The notes under the pieces are model-generated. The model made no database searches, was not told the DNA's origin, and saw only the letters and a list, made by a program, of their open reading frames with translations. Positions 7,607 to 15,485 of a stretch of DNA of 64,000 nt are shown in pieces; position 1 is the stretch's first letter, and each line of letters starts with the position of its first letter. Both the position numbers and the translations under genes were made by a program. Source of the stretch: JAXDBM01 sp963709485 (lineage in GTDB: Bacteria; Desulfobacterota; Syntrophia; Syntrophales; Fen-1087); assembly GCA_963709485.1 (NCBI GenBank), contig CAVPWE010000004.1:24397-88396 (forward strand), written 5' to 3'.

Positions 7607-9007
7607 CTACATGGCGGGCCTGGGCAAGTTGAACTGTTTCAGTTTTCGATACAATGCCGTCCGGTGAATCCCCAGAATCTCGGAGGCCTTATGGACATTG
7701 TAGTTCGATTTGTTCAGGGCGAACAGCAGAAATTCCTTTTCTGAAAACTCCTTGAATTCCTTCAGTGACGTTTTCGACTTCTTATCCCGGTCTCCCATGC
7801 GATTCATGAAGAAAAGGGGGAGGTGTTCCAGACGCAGGGTATCATCACCGGCTTCCGTAGAATAGAGACTTCGTTCGATGATGTTGGAAAGTTCCCGGAT
7901 GTTGCCCGGCCAGTCGTATTTGAGAAACACCTTGATGACCTGCGGGTCGATTTTGTTGATGTTTGTTCCGAACTCTGCGCCGTGGGTATGGACGAGGTGT
8001 TCGGCAAGGACGGGGATGTCCTGCCTCCTTTCCCGGAGCGGGGGGATCTGGATCGGAATGACGTTCAGACGATAATAGAGGTCGCTTCTGAACTTTCCCC
8101 GTTCGACGCAATCCTCAAGGCTCTCGTGCGTTGCGGCAATCAACCGGAAGTCGCATGGAATGACGCGGGTGCCGCCCAGCGGCTCGACCTCCTTCTCTTC
8201 CAGCACTCTCAGAAGTTTCGGCTGCATGTCGATGGGAAGCTCGCTGATCTCATCCAGGAATATGGTTCCCCGGTGGGCAAGTTGGAACTTTCCCGGCTTT
8301 GCCTTGCTGCCCGAACCCGTAAAGGCGCCCGGTTCATAGCCGAAGAGTTCCGCCTCCAGGAGGTCTTTGGGGATGGCCGCGCAATTGACCCGGATAAACG
8401 GAAAGGGCCTGCGCGGGCTGTTGTGGTGAATGGCATGCGCGAAGAGTTCCTTTCCCGTTCCGCTCTCGCCAACCAAAAGGATCGGGGCGTTTCTTTTCGC
8501 AGCTTTGAGGGCGAACTCTTTCATCTGTACGATTTCTGCGCTCGTTCCGATGACATTGTTGAATGTGTATTTCGATGACCGGAGTGTTTCCAGCTCCTTT
8601 TCGTAAATTTCAACTTTCGATTCCAGATGACTCAGCTTTTTCGCCAGCTTGTGAACATCCTTGATGTCCTCGAACATGACCTGTCCGACAACAGCCTCGA
8701 GTTTGCCGTCGATGTGGATCGGCAGCCTTTGCACGATCATATTGCGGCCGCGAATGGGGTGTGGATGATTGATTTCCGGGCGTTCCGTCTTGGCGACAAT
8801 GTGCATCCGCGTGTTCTCAATCACTTCCGTGCAGTGTCTGCCGATCTTTTCGCGCGGATCCATGTTTAGGAACTTGCCGTAGGCTTCACTGAAGAAAAGG
8901 ACATAACCCTCCGGGTCGGTTATGAGAACCCCGCTCGAAAGGATGTTCATGGCAGCTTCGTAGAGTTGGAGTTTCTTATGAAGATCTTTTGTTTCATCCA
9001 AATTCAT
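7607..9007 (-). CDS. sigma-54-dependent Fis-family transcriptional regulator (PAS-AAA+-HTH)
   Basis: A 466-residue enhancer-binding protein. A PAS domain (about residues 10-115) is followed by an AAA+ domain with Walker A GESGTGKE, Walker B GTIFLDEI and arginine-rich sensor segments. A Fis-type helix-turn-helix ends the protein (NYNVHKASEILGIHRTALYRKLKQF). The sigma-54 contact loop reads GAFTGS instead of the usual GAFTGA. The start is the ATG at 9007 after GGGAGAG; the longer frame upstream is not supported. PAS-type activators sense small molecules or redox state. Its position next to a sigma-54 promoter and palindrome indicates control of the Cache-permease-CoA-transferase operon, and perhaps of the divergent AOR gene. 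Confidence 0.93.
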   Translation of the reverse strand: MNLDETKDLHKKLQLYEAAMNILSSGVLITDPEGYVLFFSEAYGKFLNMDPREKIGRHCTEVIENTRMHIVAKTERPEINHPHPIRGRNMIVQRLPIHIDGKLEAVVGQVMFEDIKDVHKLAKKLSHLESKVEIYEKELETLRSSKYTFNNVIGTSAEIVQMKEFALKAAKRNAPILLVGESGTGKELFAHAIHHNSPRRPFPFIRVNCAAIPKDLLEAELFGYEPGAFTGSGSKAKPGKFQLAHRGTIFLDEISELPIDMQPKLLRVLEEKEVEPLGGTRVIPCDFRLIAATHESLEDCVERGKFRSDLYYRLNVIPIQIPPLRERRQDIPVLAEHLVHTHGAEFGTNINKIDPQVIKVFLKYDWPGNIRELSNIIERSLYSTEAGDDTLRLEHLPLFFMNRMGDRDKKSKTSLKEFKEFSEKEFLLFALNKSNYNVHKASEILGIHRTALYRKLKQFNLPRPAM

Positions 9008-9156
9008 GGCTTCTCTCCCGTTGCGGAAGCTCTGAATAGCCTGTTGAGAGAAATGCAAAAGAATGTTGGTGACGATGTTGAAAGAAAACTGTAAGAAATT
9101 TTACCATTAGAAATCTTCAAAATCAAGAAGGATAATGAGGACAGAAAGATAACGAA

Positions 9157-9185
9157 TTGACAATGCACTTTCTTTATCGTATGTA
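9157..9185 (+). promoter_or_regulatory. probable sigma-70 promoter of the AOR gene
   Basis: TTGACA at 9157-9162 and TATGTA at 9180-9185 are separated by 17 bases, about 80 bases before the AOR start codon. A perfect -35 box with a weak -10 box. Confidence 0.5.
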
Positions 9186-9263
9186 CCCACGCTTGAAAAA
9201 AGCCGACCGTGCAGTCACGGTTGGGCATCGCAGATCAATATACCTTGATGGAAGGAAAGAAAC

Positions 9264-11447
9264 ATGAAGTTTGAGAAAGCGCCGCTCGTCCGCGGATATG
9301 CAAACAGAGTCCTCACCATTGATCTCGGAACCAGCGCCATTCGGACCCCGGCGCTGGACCCGCAGGTTCGGGATTATTTCATCGGGGGCCGCGCCCTCGG
9401 CCTGTATCTTTTGCACAAGGGCGCCACCGCTATGACAACTGCCGGCGCTCCGGAAAACCCCCTGATCTTTTCACCCGGTCCGCTGGGAGGCGTTCCGCAG
9501 TTCCCGGGCACGAGCAAGTGCATGGCTGTTTCCCTTTCGCCGCTGACGGGGATTCCCGGCGTGTCGAATTTCGGGGGGCATTTCGGCGCCTACCTCAAGT
9601 ATGCCGGATTTGACGCCCTGGTTGTGACGGGCAAGGCGGAAAGAGACGCCATGATCGTCATCGATGCCCTGAGAGGGGACATCTCGGTGACGGATGCGCC
9701 TGCCATCGGTGAGGTGTTCGATCTGGAACAGGCCATTGCCGGCCGCTTTGTCGGGGAGGGTTGCGAGAGAAAGAACATCGTCTTCCTAACCACCGGCATC
9801 GGCGCAGCCAGCACAAGCTACGGATGCATCAACAGCCATTATTTCGACCCCACCAAGAGCATGAACGGCATCCGCGGCTTCTTCCGGACCAAGCAGGCAG
9901 GACGAACCGGGCTGGGCACGGTCATGATGGACAAAAAAATCAGGGCCGTCGTCATCCTGGCGGAATTTCCGAAGGGCGACAACCCCTTCGGGGCCGCCGA
10001 CTGGGACCGGGTCAAGAAATCGGGAGCCAAACTCGGAAAGGTCATTCGGGAAGTCGATCCGCAATCGCTGAAGATGCACCGCAAGGGGAGCGCCGGGCTG
10101 ATCGCCTTCATGAACAAGGAGGAATACAGATCCCTGCCGGTGAACAATTACCAGTCCGGCTCCGACCCGCGGGCTGAGAGAATCACGGGCAAATTTTACG
10201 CGGAGCATCTCTTCGATCATCGGGGTGCGGACGGGTGTTTTCCCGGCTGCAACCTGCAGTGCACCAAGGGCGGCTGCGTGACCCTGACGACCGGCGCGCG
10301 CCGGGACCGCAAGGTATGGGTGGACGGGCCGGAATACGAGACGGCGGCCGGCTTCGGCTCCAACCTGGGCATGTGGAACGCCGCGTTCATCATGGAGGCC
10401 AACTGGCATTGCGACAACTACGGGATCGATACCATCACCACGGCCGTCATCATCGCCTTTCTGATGGAGTGTTTTCAGAGAGGCTATCTGACCGGGGAGG
10501 ACACGGGCGGCCTGGAACTGACCTGGGGGAGCGAACAGGCCGTGCTGCAGTTTATCCATCAAATCGCCCGGGGCGAGACGGCCTTTGCGCGCGAGGCGGG
10601 AAAGGGGATGCTGCATCTGGTCGACTGGGTATCCAGCCGGTATGTCCGGAGAACCGGGAAGGCAAGTCCCCGGGAGGAACTCCTGCGGTTTGCCATGCAG
10701 AGCAAGGGTCTGCCTTTCTCCCTTTACCGCACGCACCGCTCCCTCTCCATGCAGGCGTCCTACGCCGCCGCCAGCGACATCGGGGCGCACCATGCCGCCG
10801 CATGGCTCATCAAGGTCGACCTGCTGGGCGCCTTCCCGACTCTCGAGAGCAAGGCGCGTGCCCTGATCAGCTATCCCCGCGTCCGCCTGGGAAACGACAA
10901 TCTGGGCCTCTGCAAGCTCCCCTGGGTGGATGTCTTCAACCCCGCCTCCGAGCAGGTGCGCAACACGGACAAATTCATCAACCCCGCCAGTCAGGAAATC
11001 TACGCCGACTTCTACAACGGGATGCTGGGCACCCGCCTGACCTGGGAGCAGATCTTCGCGCAGACAGACCGGGACATCAATCTGCAGCGCGTCATGAACA
11101 CCATAATCTTCGGGGACAGCACGGGAGATCGGGACGCGATCCCGGACCGGGCGATCGGGCCGATCGACAACGAACTCTATGATGCCGAGAAAGATTACCA
11201 CGATGGTGAACTGGGGCGGCTTCTCGGGAAATCTCCGGACGAGATCGGTCGGATGCACACGGATGAAAAGCGGCTTTCCCTGATGCATGAAAGGAAAAAC
11301 CGGCTGAGAGAGCTGATCCAGGCCTATTACCGGGAACGAGGATGGACACCGGATGGCGTGCCGACCCCGGACACGCTGAAGGAAATCGGATTGTGGCCGT
11401 TTCTGCGAGCGGATGCCAAAGCGGAAATCACCGCGCTGAATGGCTGA
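9264..11447 (+). CDS. aldehyde:ferredoxin oxidoreductase family protein (tungsten enzyme)
   Basis: A 727-residue AOR-family protein. The N-terminal domain shows the family pattern VLTIDLGTS, YFIGGRALG, FSPGPLGG and SNFGGHFGAYLKYAGFDALVVTGKA. The [4Fe-4S] ligands are seen in CFPGCNLQC (about residues 325-333) with the distal ligand in DNLGLCKLPW. The enzymes hold a bis-pyranopterin W (or Mo) cofactor and oxidise aldehydes to acids, reducing ferredoxin, or run in reverse. A family member is also the catalytic subunit BamB of class II benzoyl-CoA reductase, but this sequence lacks the partner Bam genes. It is about 100 residues longer than classical AOR. A GGAAAG site precedes the ATG. The gene is alone and convergent with a transporter gene 10 bases away. 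Confidence 0.9.
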   Translation: MKFEKAPLVRGYANRVLTIDLGTSAIRTPALDPQVRDYFIGGRALGLYLLHKGATAMTTAGAPENPLIFSPGPLGGVPQFPGTSKCMAVSLSPLTGIPGVSNFGGHFGAYLKYAGFDALVVTGKAERDAMIVIDALRGDISVTDAPAIGEVFDLEQAIAGRFVGEGCERKNIVFLTTGIGAASTSYGCINSHYFDPTKSMNGIRGFFRTKQAGRTGLGTVMMDKKIRAVVILAEFPKGDNPFGAADWDRVKKSGAKLGKVIREVDPQSLKMHRKGSAGLIAFMNKEEYRSLPVNNYQSGSDPRAERITGKFYAEHLFDHRGADGCFPGCNLQCTKGGCVTLTTGARRDRKVWVDGPEYETAAGFGSNLGMWNAAFIMEANWHCDNYGIDTITTAVIIAFLMECFQRGYLTGEDTGGLELTWGSEQAVLQFIHQIARGETAFAREAGKGMLHLVDWVSSRYVRRTGKASPREELLRFAMQSKGLPFSLYRTHRSLSMQASYAAASDIGAHHAAAWLIKVDLLGAFPTLESKARALISYPRVRLGNDNLGLCKLPWVDVFNPASEQVRNTDKFINPASQEIYADFYNGMLGTRLTWEQIFAQTDRDINLQRVMNTIIFGDSTGDRDAIPDRAIGPIDNELYDAEKDYHDGELGRLLGKSPDEIGRMHTDEKRLSLMHERKNRLRELIQAYYRERGWTPDGVPTPDTLKEIGLWPFLRADAKAEITALNG

Positions 11448-11457
11448 ACGGGCTGTC

Positions 11458-12381
11458 TCATGCCGCCTTCGCGCAACGGTTCGCATAATATCGAAGGGGC
11501 ATCACGAGGCCGAAGAAGGGGATAATGTACATGGCGGACACCAGCGGTTCGAGCGGGCCGAAAAAAGCCGAGGCAAAAACAATTACGAGAACATTGTTCA
11601 TATTTCCCAGCATGACCGCGCCGGCCAGCTGATCCTCCAGGGGACCTCTCCAGAAAAACAGAATCCCGCCCGCGCAGCAGATCGCCGACAGCGCCGCCGC
11701 CGCGACGGCAGCCGTGAGGATGACGGCGGGCTCCGTCCTGAAAAGCGCCGAATACCGGCAGAAAATCCCCAGGTTGATCAAGGCAAAAAGGACCAGCGAA
11801 AGGGGGAACTGCACGCGGATCACATGCTTCAGCAGGTCCGGGGTGAGACGCCGGAGCGCCTCTACGATCAGGATGGGGACAAAAATAACCAGCAGGAGCA
11901 TGCGGATCATGGCAATCATGGAAATCTCCGCGTATTTGGAGGCGACAACCTGGACGAGAACCGGCAGGGTGACCGGCACCAGGACCGACGTGATGACGAC
12001 AACCACCAGGACCAGCGCGCTGTTGCCCCTCACCAGATTGGAAATGAAGGGAGCGACCACGCCCGTGGACACGCCGCATAAAAGCAATGCGGACAGGGCA
12101 TAGGCCGGTGCGACAACCTTGAAGAGGTGGAATGCCAGCACGGGAAATATCAGGCTCTTCAGGATAACAAAAGAGAGAATCCTCCCTTTGTCGTTTCTCA
12201 GCGTCGACCGGACGGTCTTCAATTCGATGGACAGGTAGCTGAGACAGAAAAGCATCATCAGGCAGTAAAGGGGCAGTTCCCGGAAATGGGAACTGAAGCC
12301 GGGGAAAATGATTCCGACCGCCATGGAGGAGAGGACCACGACGAGAAGCAGGAGGTCGTTGAGGCGAAACGGCAGCTGCAT
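11458..12381 (-). CDS. bile acid:sodium symporter (SBF/BASS) family transporter
   Basis: A 307-residue protein with nine or ten membrane helices. It has the SBF-type signatures VSTGVVAPFISNLVRGN and a C-terminal GNMNNVLVIVFASAFFGP. The family couples Na+ to uptake of organic anions. It is the last gene of a leftward set after a hexaheme cytochrome and a flavoprotein (gap 84 bases), so it may bring in or remove the acid handled by that redox pair. No strong ribosome-binding site is visible at the ATG, so the start is less certain than the family. Confidence 0.8.
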   Translation of the reverse strand: MQLPFRLNDLLLLVVVLSSMAVGIIFPGFSSHFRELPLYCLMMLFCLSYLSIELKTVRSTLRNDKGRILSFVILKSLIFPVLAFHLFKVVAPAYALSALLLCGVSTGVVAPFISNLVRGNSALVLVVVVITSVLVPVTLPVLVQVVASKYAEISMIAMIRMLLLVIFVPILIVEALRRLTPDLLKHVIRVQFPLSLVLFALINLGIFCRYSALFRTEPAVILTAAVAAAALSAICCAGGILFFWRGPLEDQLAGAVMLGNMNNVLVIVFASAFFGPLEPLVSAMYIIPFFGLVMPLRYYANRCAKAA

Positions 12382-12465
12382 GGCGCGAGGGTCGCAGAAA
12401 GCGTAGCCGGGATCAATGGCCGTCGGGAGCAGGCGATGGCCTTTTTATCCCTTCCCTGAAGGCCT

Positions 12466-12996
12466 TCAGGGAACCCTGAACTTGAAGCTGTGGCACTGGT
12501 TGCAGTAGTTTTCGCTCTTGGCATGCTGGCGATGGCACAGGTTGCAGTCCAGATCCGTCCCGTAGTGGGGCGAGATGTGGGGGTTTTCGGGCTTCACCTT
12601 TGCCGTTTTTTCCGCCAGCTTGGCCGTGCTGCCGTGGCAGGCCACGCATTTGTCCATCTCCAGGGCTTCCGGCTTCTCCGTCTTTCCGTGGCAGCCGACA
12701 CAGTTCACCCCGGTGAGCTGATGCACATGGCTCCCCGGCATCTTCCCGGCCAGCGCCATTTTATCTCCCTGGTGGCAGGCCTGGCAACCCTTCCAGTTCA
12801 TCGCCTTGGTGTCGGGATGGCTGTCAGGCAGGACCTTGTCCTTCCCGTGGCAGGCCGCGCAGTCTCCGGCCTTCGCATTGGGCAGCTGTTTGGGCGCCGC
12901 CGAGACGCCCGGGACAGCCGCCGTCAGCAAAAAGAGGCTGCAGGCGACGATGGCCAGGACGGAAAGAGACTTCCCTACATTTTTTCTTGAACGCAT
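12466..12996 (-). CDS. periplasmic hexaheme c-type cytochrome
   Basis: A 176-residue protein with a signal peptide (VLAIVACSLFLLTAAVPGVSA) and six CxxCH heme-binding motifs: CAACH, CQACH, CVGCH, CVACH, CNLCH and CNQCH. Additional histidines (DSHPDTK, GSHVHQ, NPHISPHYG) can serve as distal ligands. The layout resembles the cytochrome domain of flavocytochrome c3 fumarate reductases, which normally has four hemes; here it is a separate polypeptide with six. It lies 35 bases downstream of the flavoprotein gene and is presumably its electron donor in the periplasm. Clear GGGAGGTG site. A palindrome (TTCCCTGAAGG/CCTTCAGGGAA) overlaps its end but lacks a T run. Confidence 0.92.
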   Translation of the reverse strand: MRSRKNVGKSLSVLAIVACSLFLLTAAVPGVSAAPKQLPNAKAGDCAACHGKDKVLPDSHPDTKAMNWKGCQACHQGDKMALAGKMPGSHVHQLTGVNCVGCHGKTEKPEALEMDKCVACHGSTAKLAEKTAKVKPENPHISPHYGTDLDCNLCHRQHAKSENYCNQCHSFKFRVP

Positions 12997-13031
12997 CGGT
13001 CACCTCCCGGAATTTCCGGATCCTTCACCGT

Positions 13032-14585
13032 TTAACCCCAGGGTTTTTCTTTCGCCGCGTTTGTTCCGGCAATGCGCCCGAAGACAACGCAGTCGGTCAT
13101 GGCCACACTGCCGAGGCGGACGGCCCCGTGAACCCCGCCGGTGACCTCGCCGGCCGCGTACAGCCCCTTGACCGGTTTCATGTCAAAGCCGGCGACCTGG
13201 GCGTTCTTGTCGATCACCAATCCGCCCATCGTATGGTGAACGCGGGGCCAGAGCCTGGCGACATAGAAGGGCGGTGTCGCGGTCGGCTTGGCTTCGGGAA
13301 AGATCATGCAGTCGAAATCGGCATCCTTCTTCTTGTCGACAAAGGCGTTCCAGCGGGTGACTTCCGCCAGAAAGGCGGCAGCGGGGATGTTATAGCTTTT
13401 TGCGATTTCATCCAGGGTGTCGAATTTCTTGATGGCCCCGACCTCCATGCCTTTCTTCAGGGCGTTGGGGAATACCTGCTTGTTGACCGCATAGGAGTCG
13501 CCGAAAATAATGACGGGGTGTCCGATGAGGATGATCGCGTCCGCCCGTTCCTTTCGGTTTCCCGTTTCCTTGAAGAAGCGCTTGCCCGTCTTGGGATCGA
13601 TCATGGGTCCGTAGCCGACAAGCCTTTCACAGAACAGGGGGACGTGGCCGAATCCCTTTTCGTCGGGGCTGGTCCAGGGGCCGAGCTGGATCCAGTCCAT
13701 CTGGACGTCCATGGCGCCCGCCATACAGGCCGCCAGCAATGCCTCGCCCGTGGCGCCGGGATGGTTGGTGGAGTCGAAATTGTCCGTGAGGCGGGGGTCG
13801 TGCACCTGGCGCAGCCGGACGTCCTGGGAGAAGCCGCCCGAGCCCAGGATCACCGCCTTGCCGGCCTTTATGAAAGCCGGCTTCCCGGTCTTTTCATCGG
13901 GGAAGCGGTAACCCTTGAGCACTTCCATGCCCACAATCCTGCCCTCCTTGTTCGACAGCAGCCGGACCAGCTTTGTCCGCATCTCGAACTTAACCCCGAG
14001 CGCCCTGACTTTGGCCATCATCTTGTTCACCAGTTCGGAGCCGGAGGCATTGACGGTCTGCACGGACCGCTTCACCGAGTGGCCGCCGTGAAAGTTGAGC
14101 CGCGAGAAGCTGGCGCCCACAAATTTTTCACACCATTCGAGGGTCGCGTTCGACTGGTCGGCGACCAGCTTGGCCAGCTCGGGATGATTCAGATAAGAGC
14201 CGGCCTTCAGCATGTCCTTGAGCATGAGCTCGGCGGAGTCCTGGATTCCCGCTTCCTTCTGCATTTTGTTCCCCGCGGCGGCAAAATCCCCGCCGTTGAT
14301 GACCGAGTTGCCGCCGTGAACAGGCATTTTTTCGATCACGATCACGCTCGCGCCGCCATTGCGCGCCTCGATGGCGGCGGCAAGTCCGGCGAACCCGCTG
14401 CCGACAACGACCACGTCCGCGGTCTCATCCCATTTGGCGGGCAGGTCGCTTCCCGCCGCGGCAGCATCCCTGCCCGTTACGGTGACACCCCCCATCGCCA
14501 TTCCGGCAACGGCTGCGGCGCCTCCCATCGTTTTCATGAAATCCCGACGCGATACCCCTTTGACTCGCTTTGGCACTTCGCTCAT
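13032..14585 (-). CDS. TAT-exported flavocytochrome c-type flavoprotein (fumarate/enoate reductase-like)
   Basis: A 517-residue protein with a twin-arginine signal (SRRDFMK, residues 12-18, then an Ala/Gly-rich core), so it is folded with FAD in the cytosol and exported. The dinucleotide motif is VVVGSGFAGLAAAIEA (about residues 59-74), followed by EKMPVHGGNSVINGG. The C-terminal capping and FAD region shows HHTMGGL and GEVTGGVHGAVRLGSVAMTDCVVFGRIAG, with the conserved Arg of the fumarate-reductase family. It probably reduces a periplasmic unsaturated carboxylate using electrons from the hexaheme cytochrome. The usual NRLGGNA reads VRLGSVA, so the substrate may not be fumarate. Strong CGGAGGTG site; first gene of the set. 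Confidence 0.9.
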   Translation of the reverse strand: MSEVPKRVKGVSRRDFMKTMGGAAAVAGMAMGGVTVTGRDAAAAGSDLPAKWDETADVVVVGSGFAGLAAAIEARNGGASVIVIEKMPVHGGNSVINGGDFAAAGNKMQKEAGIQDSAELMLKDMLKAGSYLNHPELAKLVADQSNATLEWCEKFVGASFSRLNFHGGHSVKRSVQTVNASGSELVNKMMAKVRALGVKFEMRTKLVRLLSNKEGRIVGMEVLKGYRFPDEKTGKPAFIKAGKAVILGSGGFSQDVRLRQVHDPRLTDNFDSTNHPGATGEALLAACMAGAMDVQMDWIQLGPWTSPDEKGFGHVPLFCERLVGYGPMIDPKTGKRFFKETGNRKERADAIILIGHPVIIFGDSYAVNKQVFPNALKKGMEVGAIKKFDTLDEIAKSYNIPAAAFLAEVTRWNAFVDKKKDADFDCMIFPEAKPTATPPFYVARLWPRVHHTMGGLVIDKNAQVAGFDMKPVKGLYAAGEVTGGVHGAVRLGSVAMTDCVVFGRIAGTNAAKEKPWG

Positions 14586-14683
14586 GGCTCACCTCCGAAG
14601 TGTTTATTTAAAATCAGTTTCAACACTGCCGATTTGACAATCAAAGAGAAGAGTTGGACAGGCTTCCAGGCCCGGCGCCGGGA

Positions 14684-15319
14684 CTATTTGTAGCTGCTGG
14701 TGACGTAGGGATCGTACTTCATGTTCAGGGCCAACTCGATTTCGGACGCCTTCGCGATGCAGAATATCATTTTCTTCTCGGACGACAGGCCCTTCTCGAC
14801 CTCCTCAAAGATGAAAAGACTCGGTTCGGCAATCGCGGCGATGATGCGGTAGGGGTTGTTTTCCACAACCACGATGCGGTTGCGCAGGGCGTATTGCTCA
14901 CCGATCGCTCTCTGGAATGACTCGGCGACCAGAAAACCCTTCAGGGAGACGACGGGCATGCTGTAGTGGGCCGAGAGCGCATTGACATAAGTGTCCTCGT
15001 CGATGACACGCATGCTGACCAGAACCGCACCCAGCGGTTTGCGGATTTTTTCCTCCAGAAGCCTTTTTTGCTCCGACAGCGCCGCCTGGAGCTGCTCGGC
15101 CGTGATGACCTTCATGTCCTCCAGGATCTGGCCCACCTGCTGCTGTTTGTTGCTGAACTGCAGAGCCCGGATGATCTTTGTCTGCGAAACGCCCATTTCG
15201 CAGAGGATCTGTCCCAAGTACTTCTTCTTGTCGTTTGCCTGCCGCTGCAGCGCCGTTTCAAGCTGAGACTCAGTGATAATTTTTTTGTTCAGCAGGATCT
15301 GCCCGATACTCTCTCCCAT
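14684..15319 (-). CDS. MshEN / type II secretion GspE N-terminal domain protein
   Basis: A 211-residue soluble protein made of repeated helical units of the MshEN/T2SSE_N type: IGQILLNKKIITESQLETAL, LGQILCEMGVSQTKIIRAL and a third starting VGQILEDMKVITAEQL. A region resembling the GspE N-terminal domain (YSMPVVSLKGF) follows. MshEN domains in pilus and secretion ATPases bind cyclic di-GMP; here the ATPase part is absent, so it may be a free-standing c-di-GMP or complex adaptor. Start behind AAAGGGGCC. The next gene downstream in the leftward direction is the flavoprotein, but they are about 100 bases apart and probably separate. Confidence 0.75.
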   Translation of the reverse strand: MGESIGQILLNKKIITESQLETALQRQANDKKKYLGQILCEMGVSQTKIIRALQFSNKQQQVGQILEDMKVITAEQLQAALSEQKRLLEEKIRKPLGAVLVSMRVIDEDTYVNALSAHYSMPVVSLKGFLVAESFQRAIGEQYALRNRIVVVENNPYRIIAAIAEPSLFIFEEVEKGLSSEKKMIFCIAKASEIELALNMKYDPYVTSSYK

Positions 15320-15485
15320 GGTCCCTGGCCCCTTTTTTCGTTATTTGCGGATATGACTCGAATTTTCCCTATCAGCTTCCGACTTTGAAGTCAACAGACG
15401 AATCCGCTGATTGCCGTTGGTGAATCAGCGGCGCATTCTTCCCGGCCCGAACGGCGACAGCCATACCGGGGATCGAACACAGGGC

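Noticed and set aside
12470..12500. Palindrome TTCCCTGAAGG/CCTTCAGGGAA at the end of the cytochrome gene as a terminator
   Set aside because: It overlaps the coding end and is not followed by a T run on either strand.
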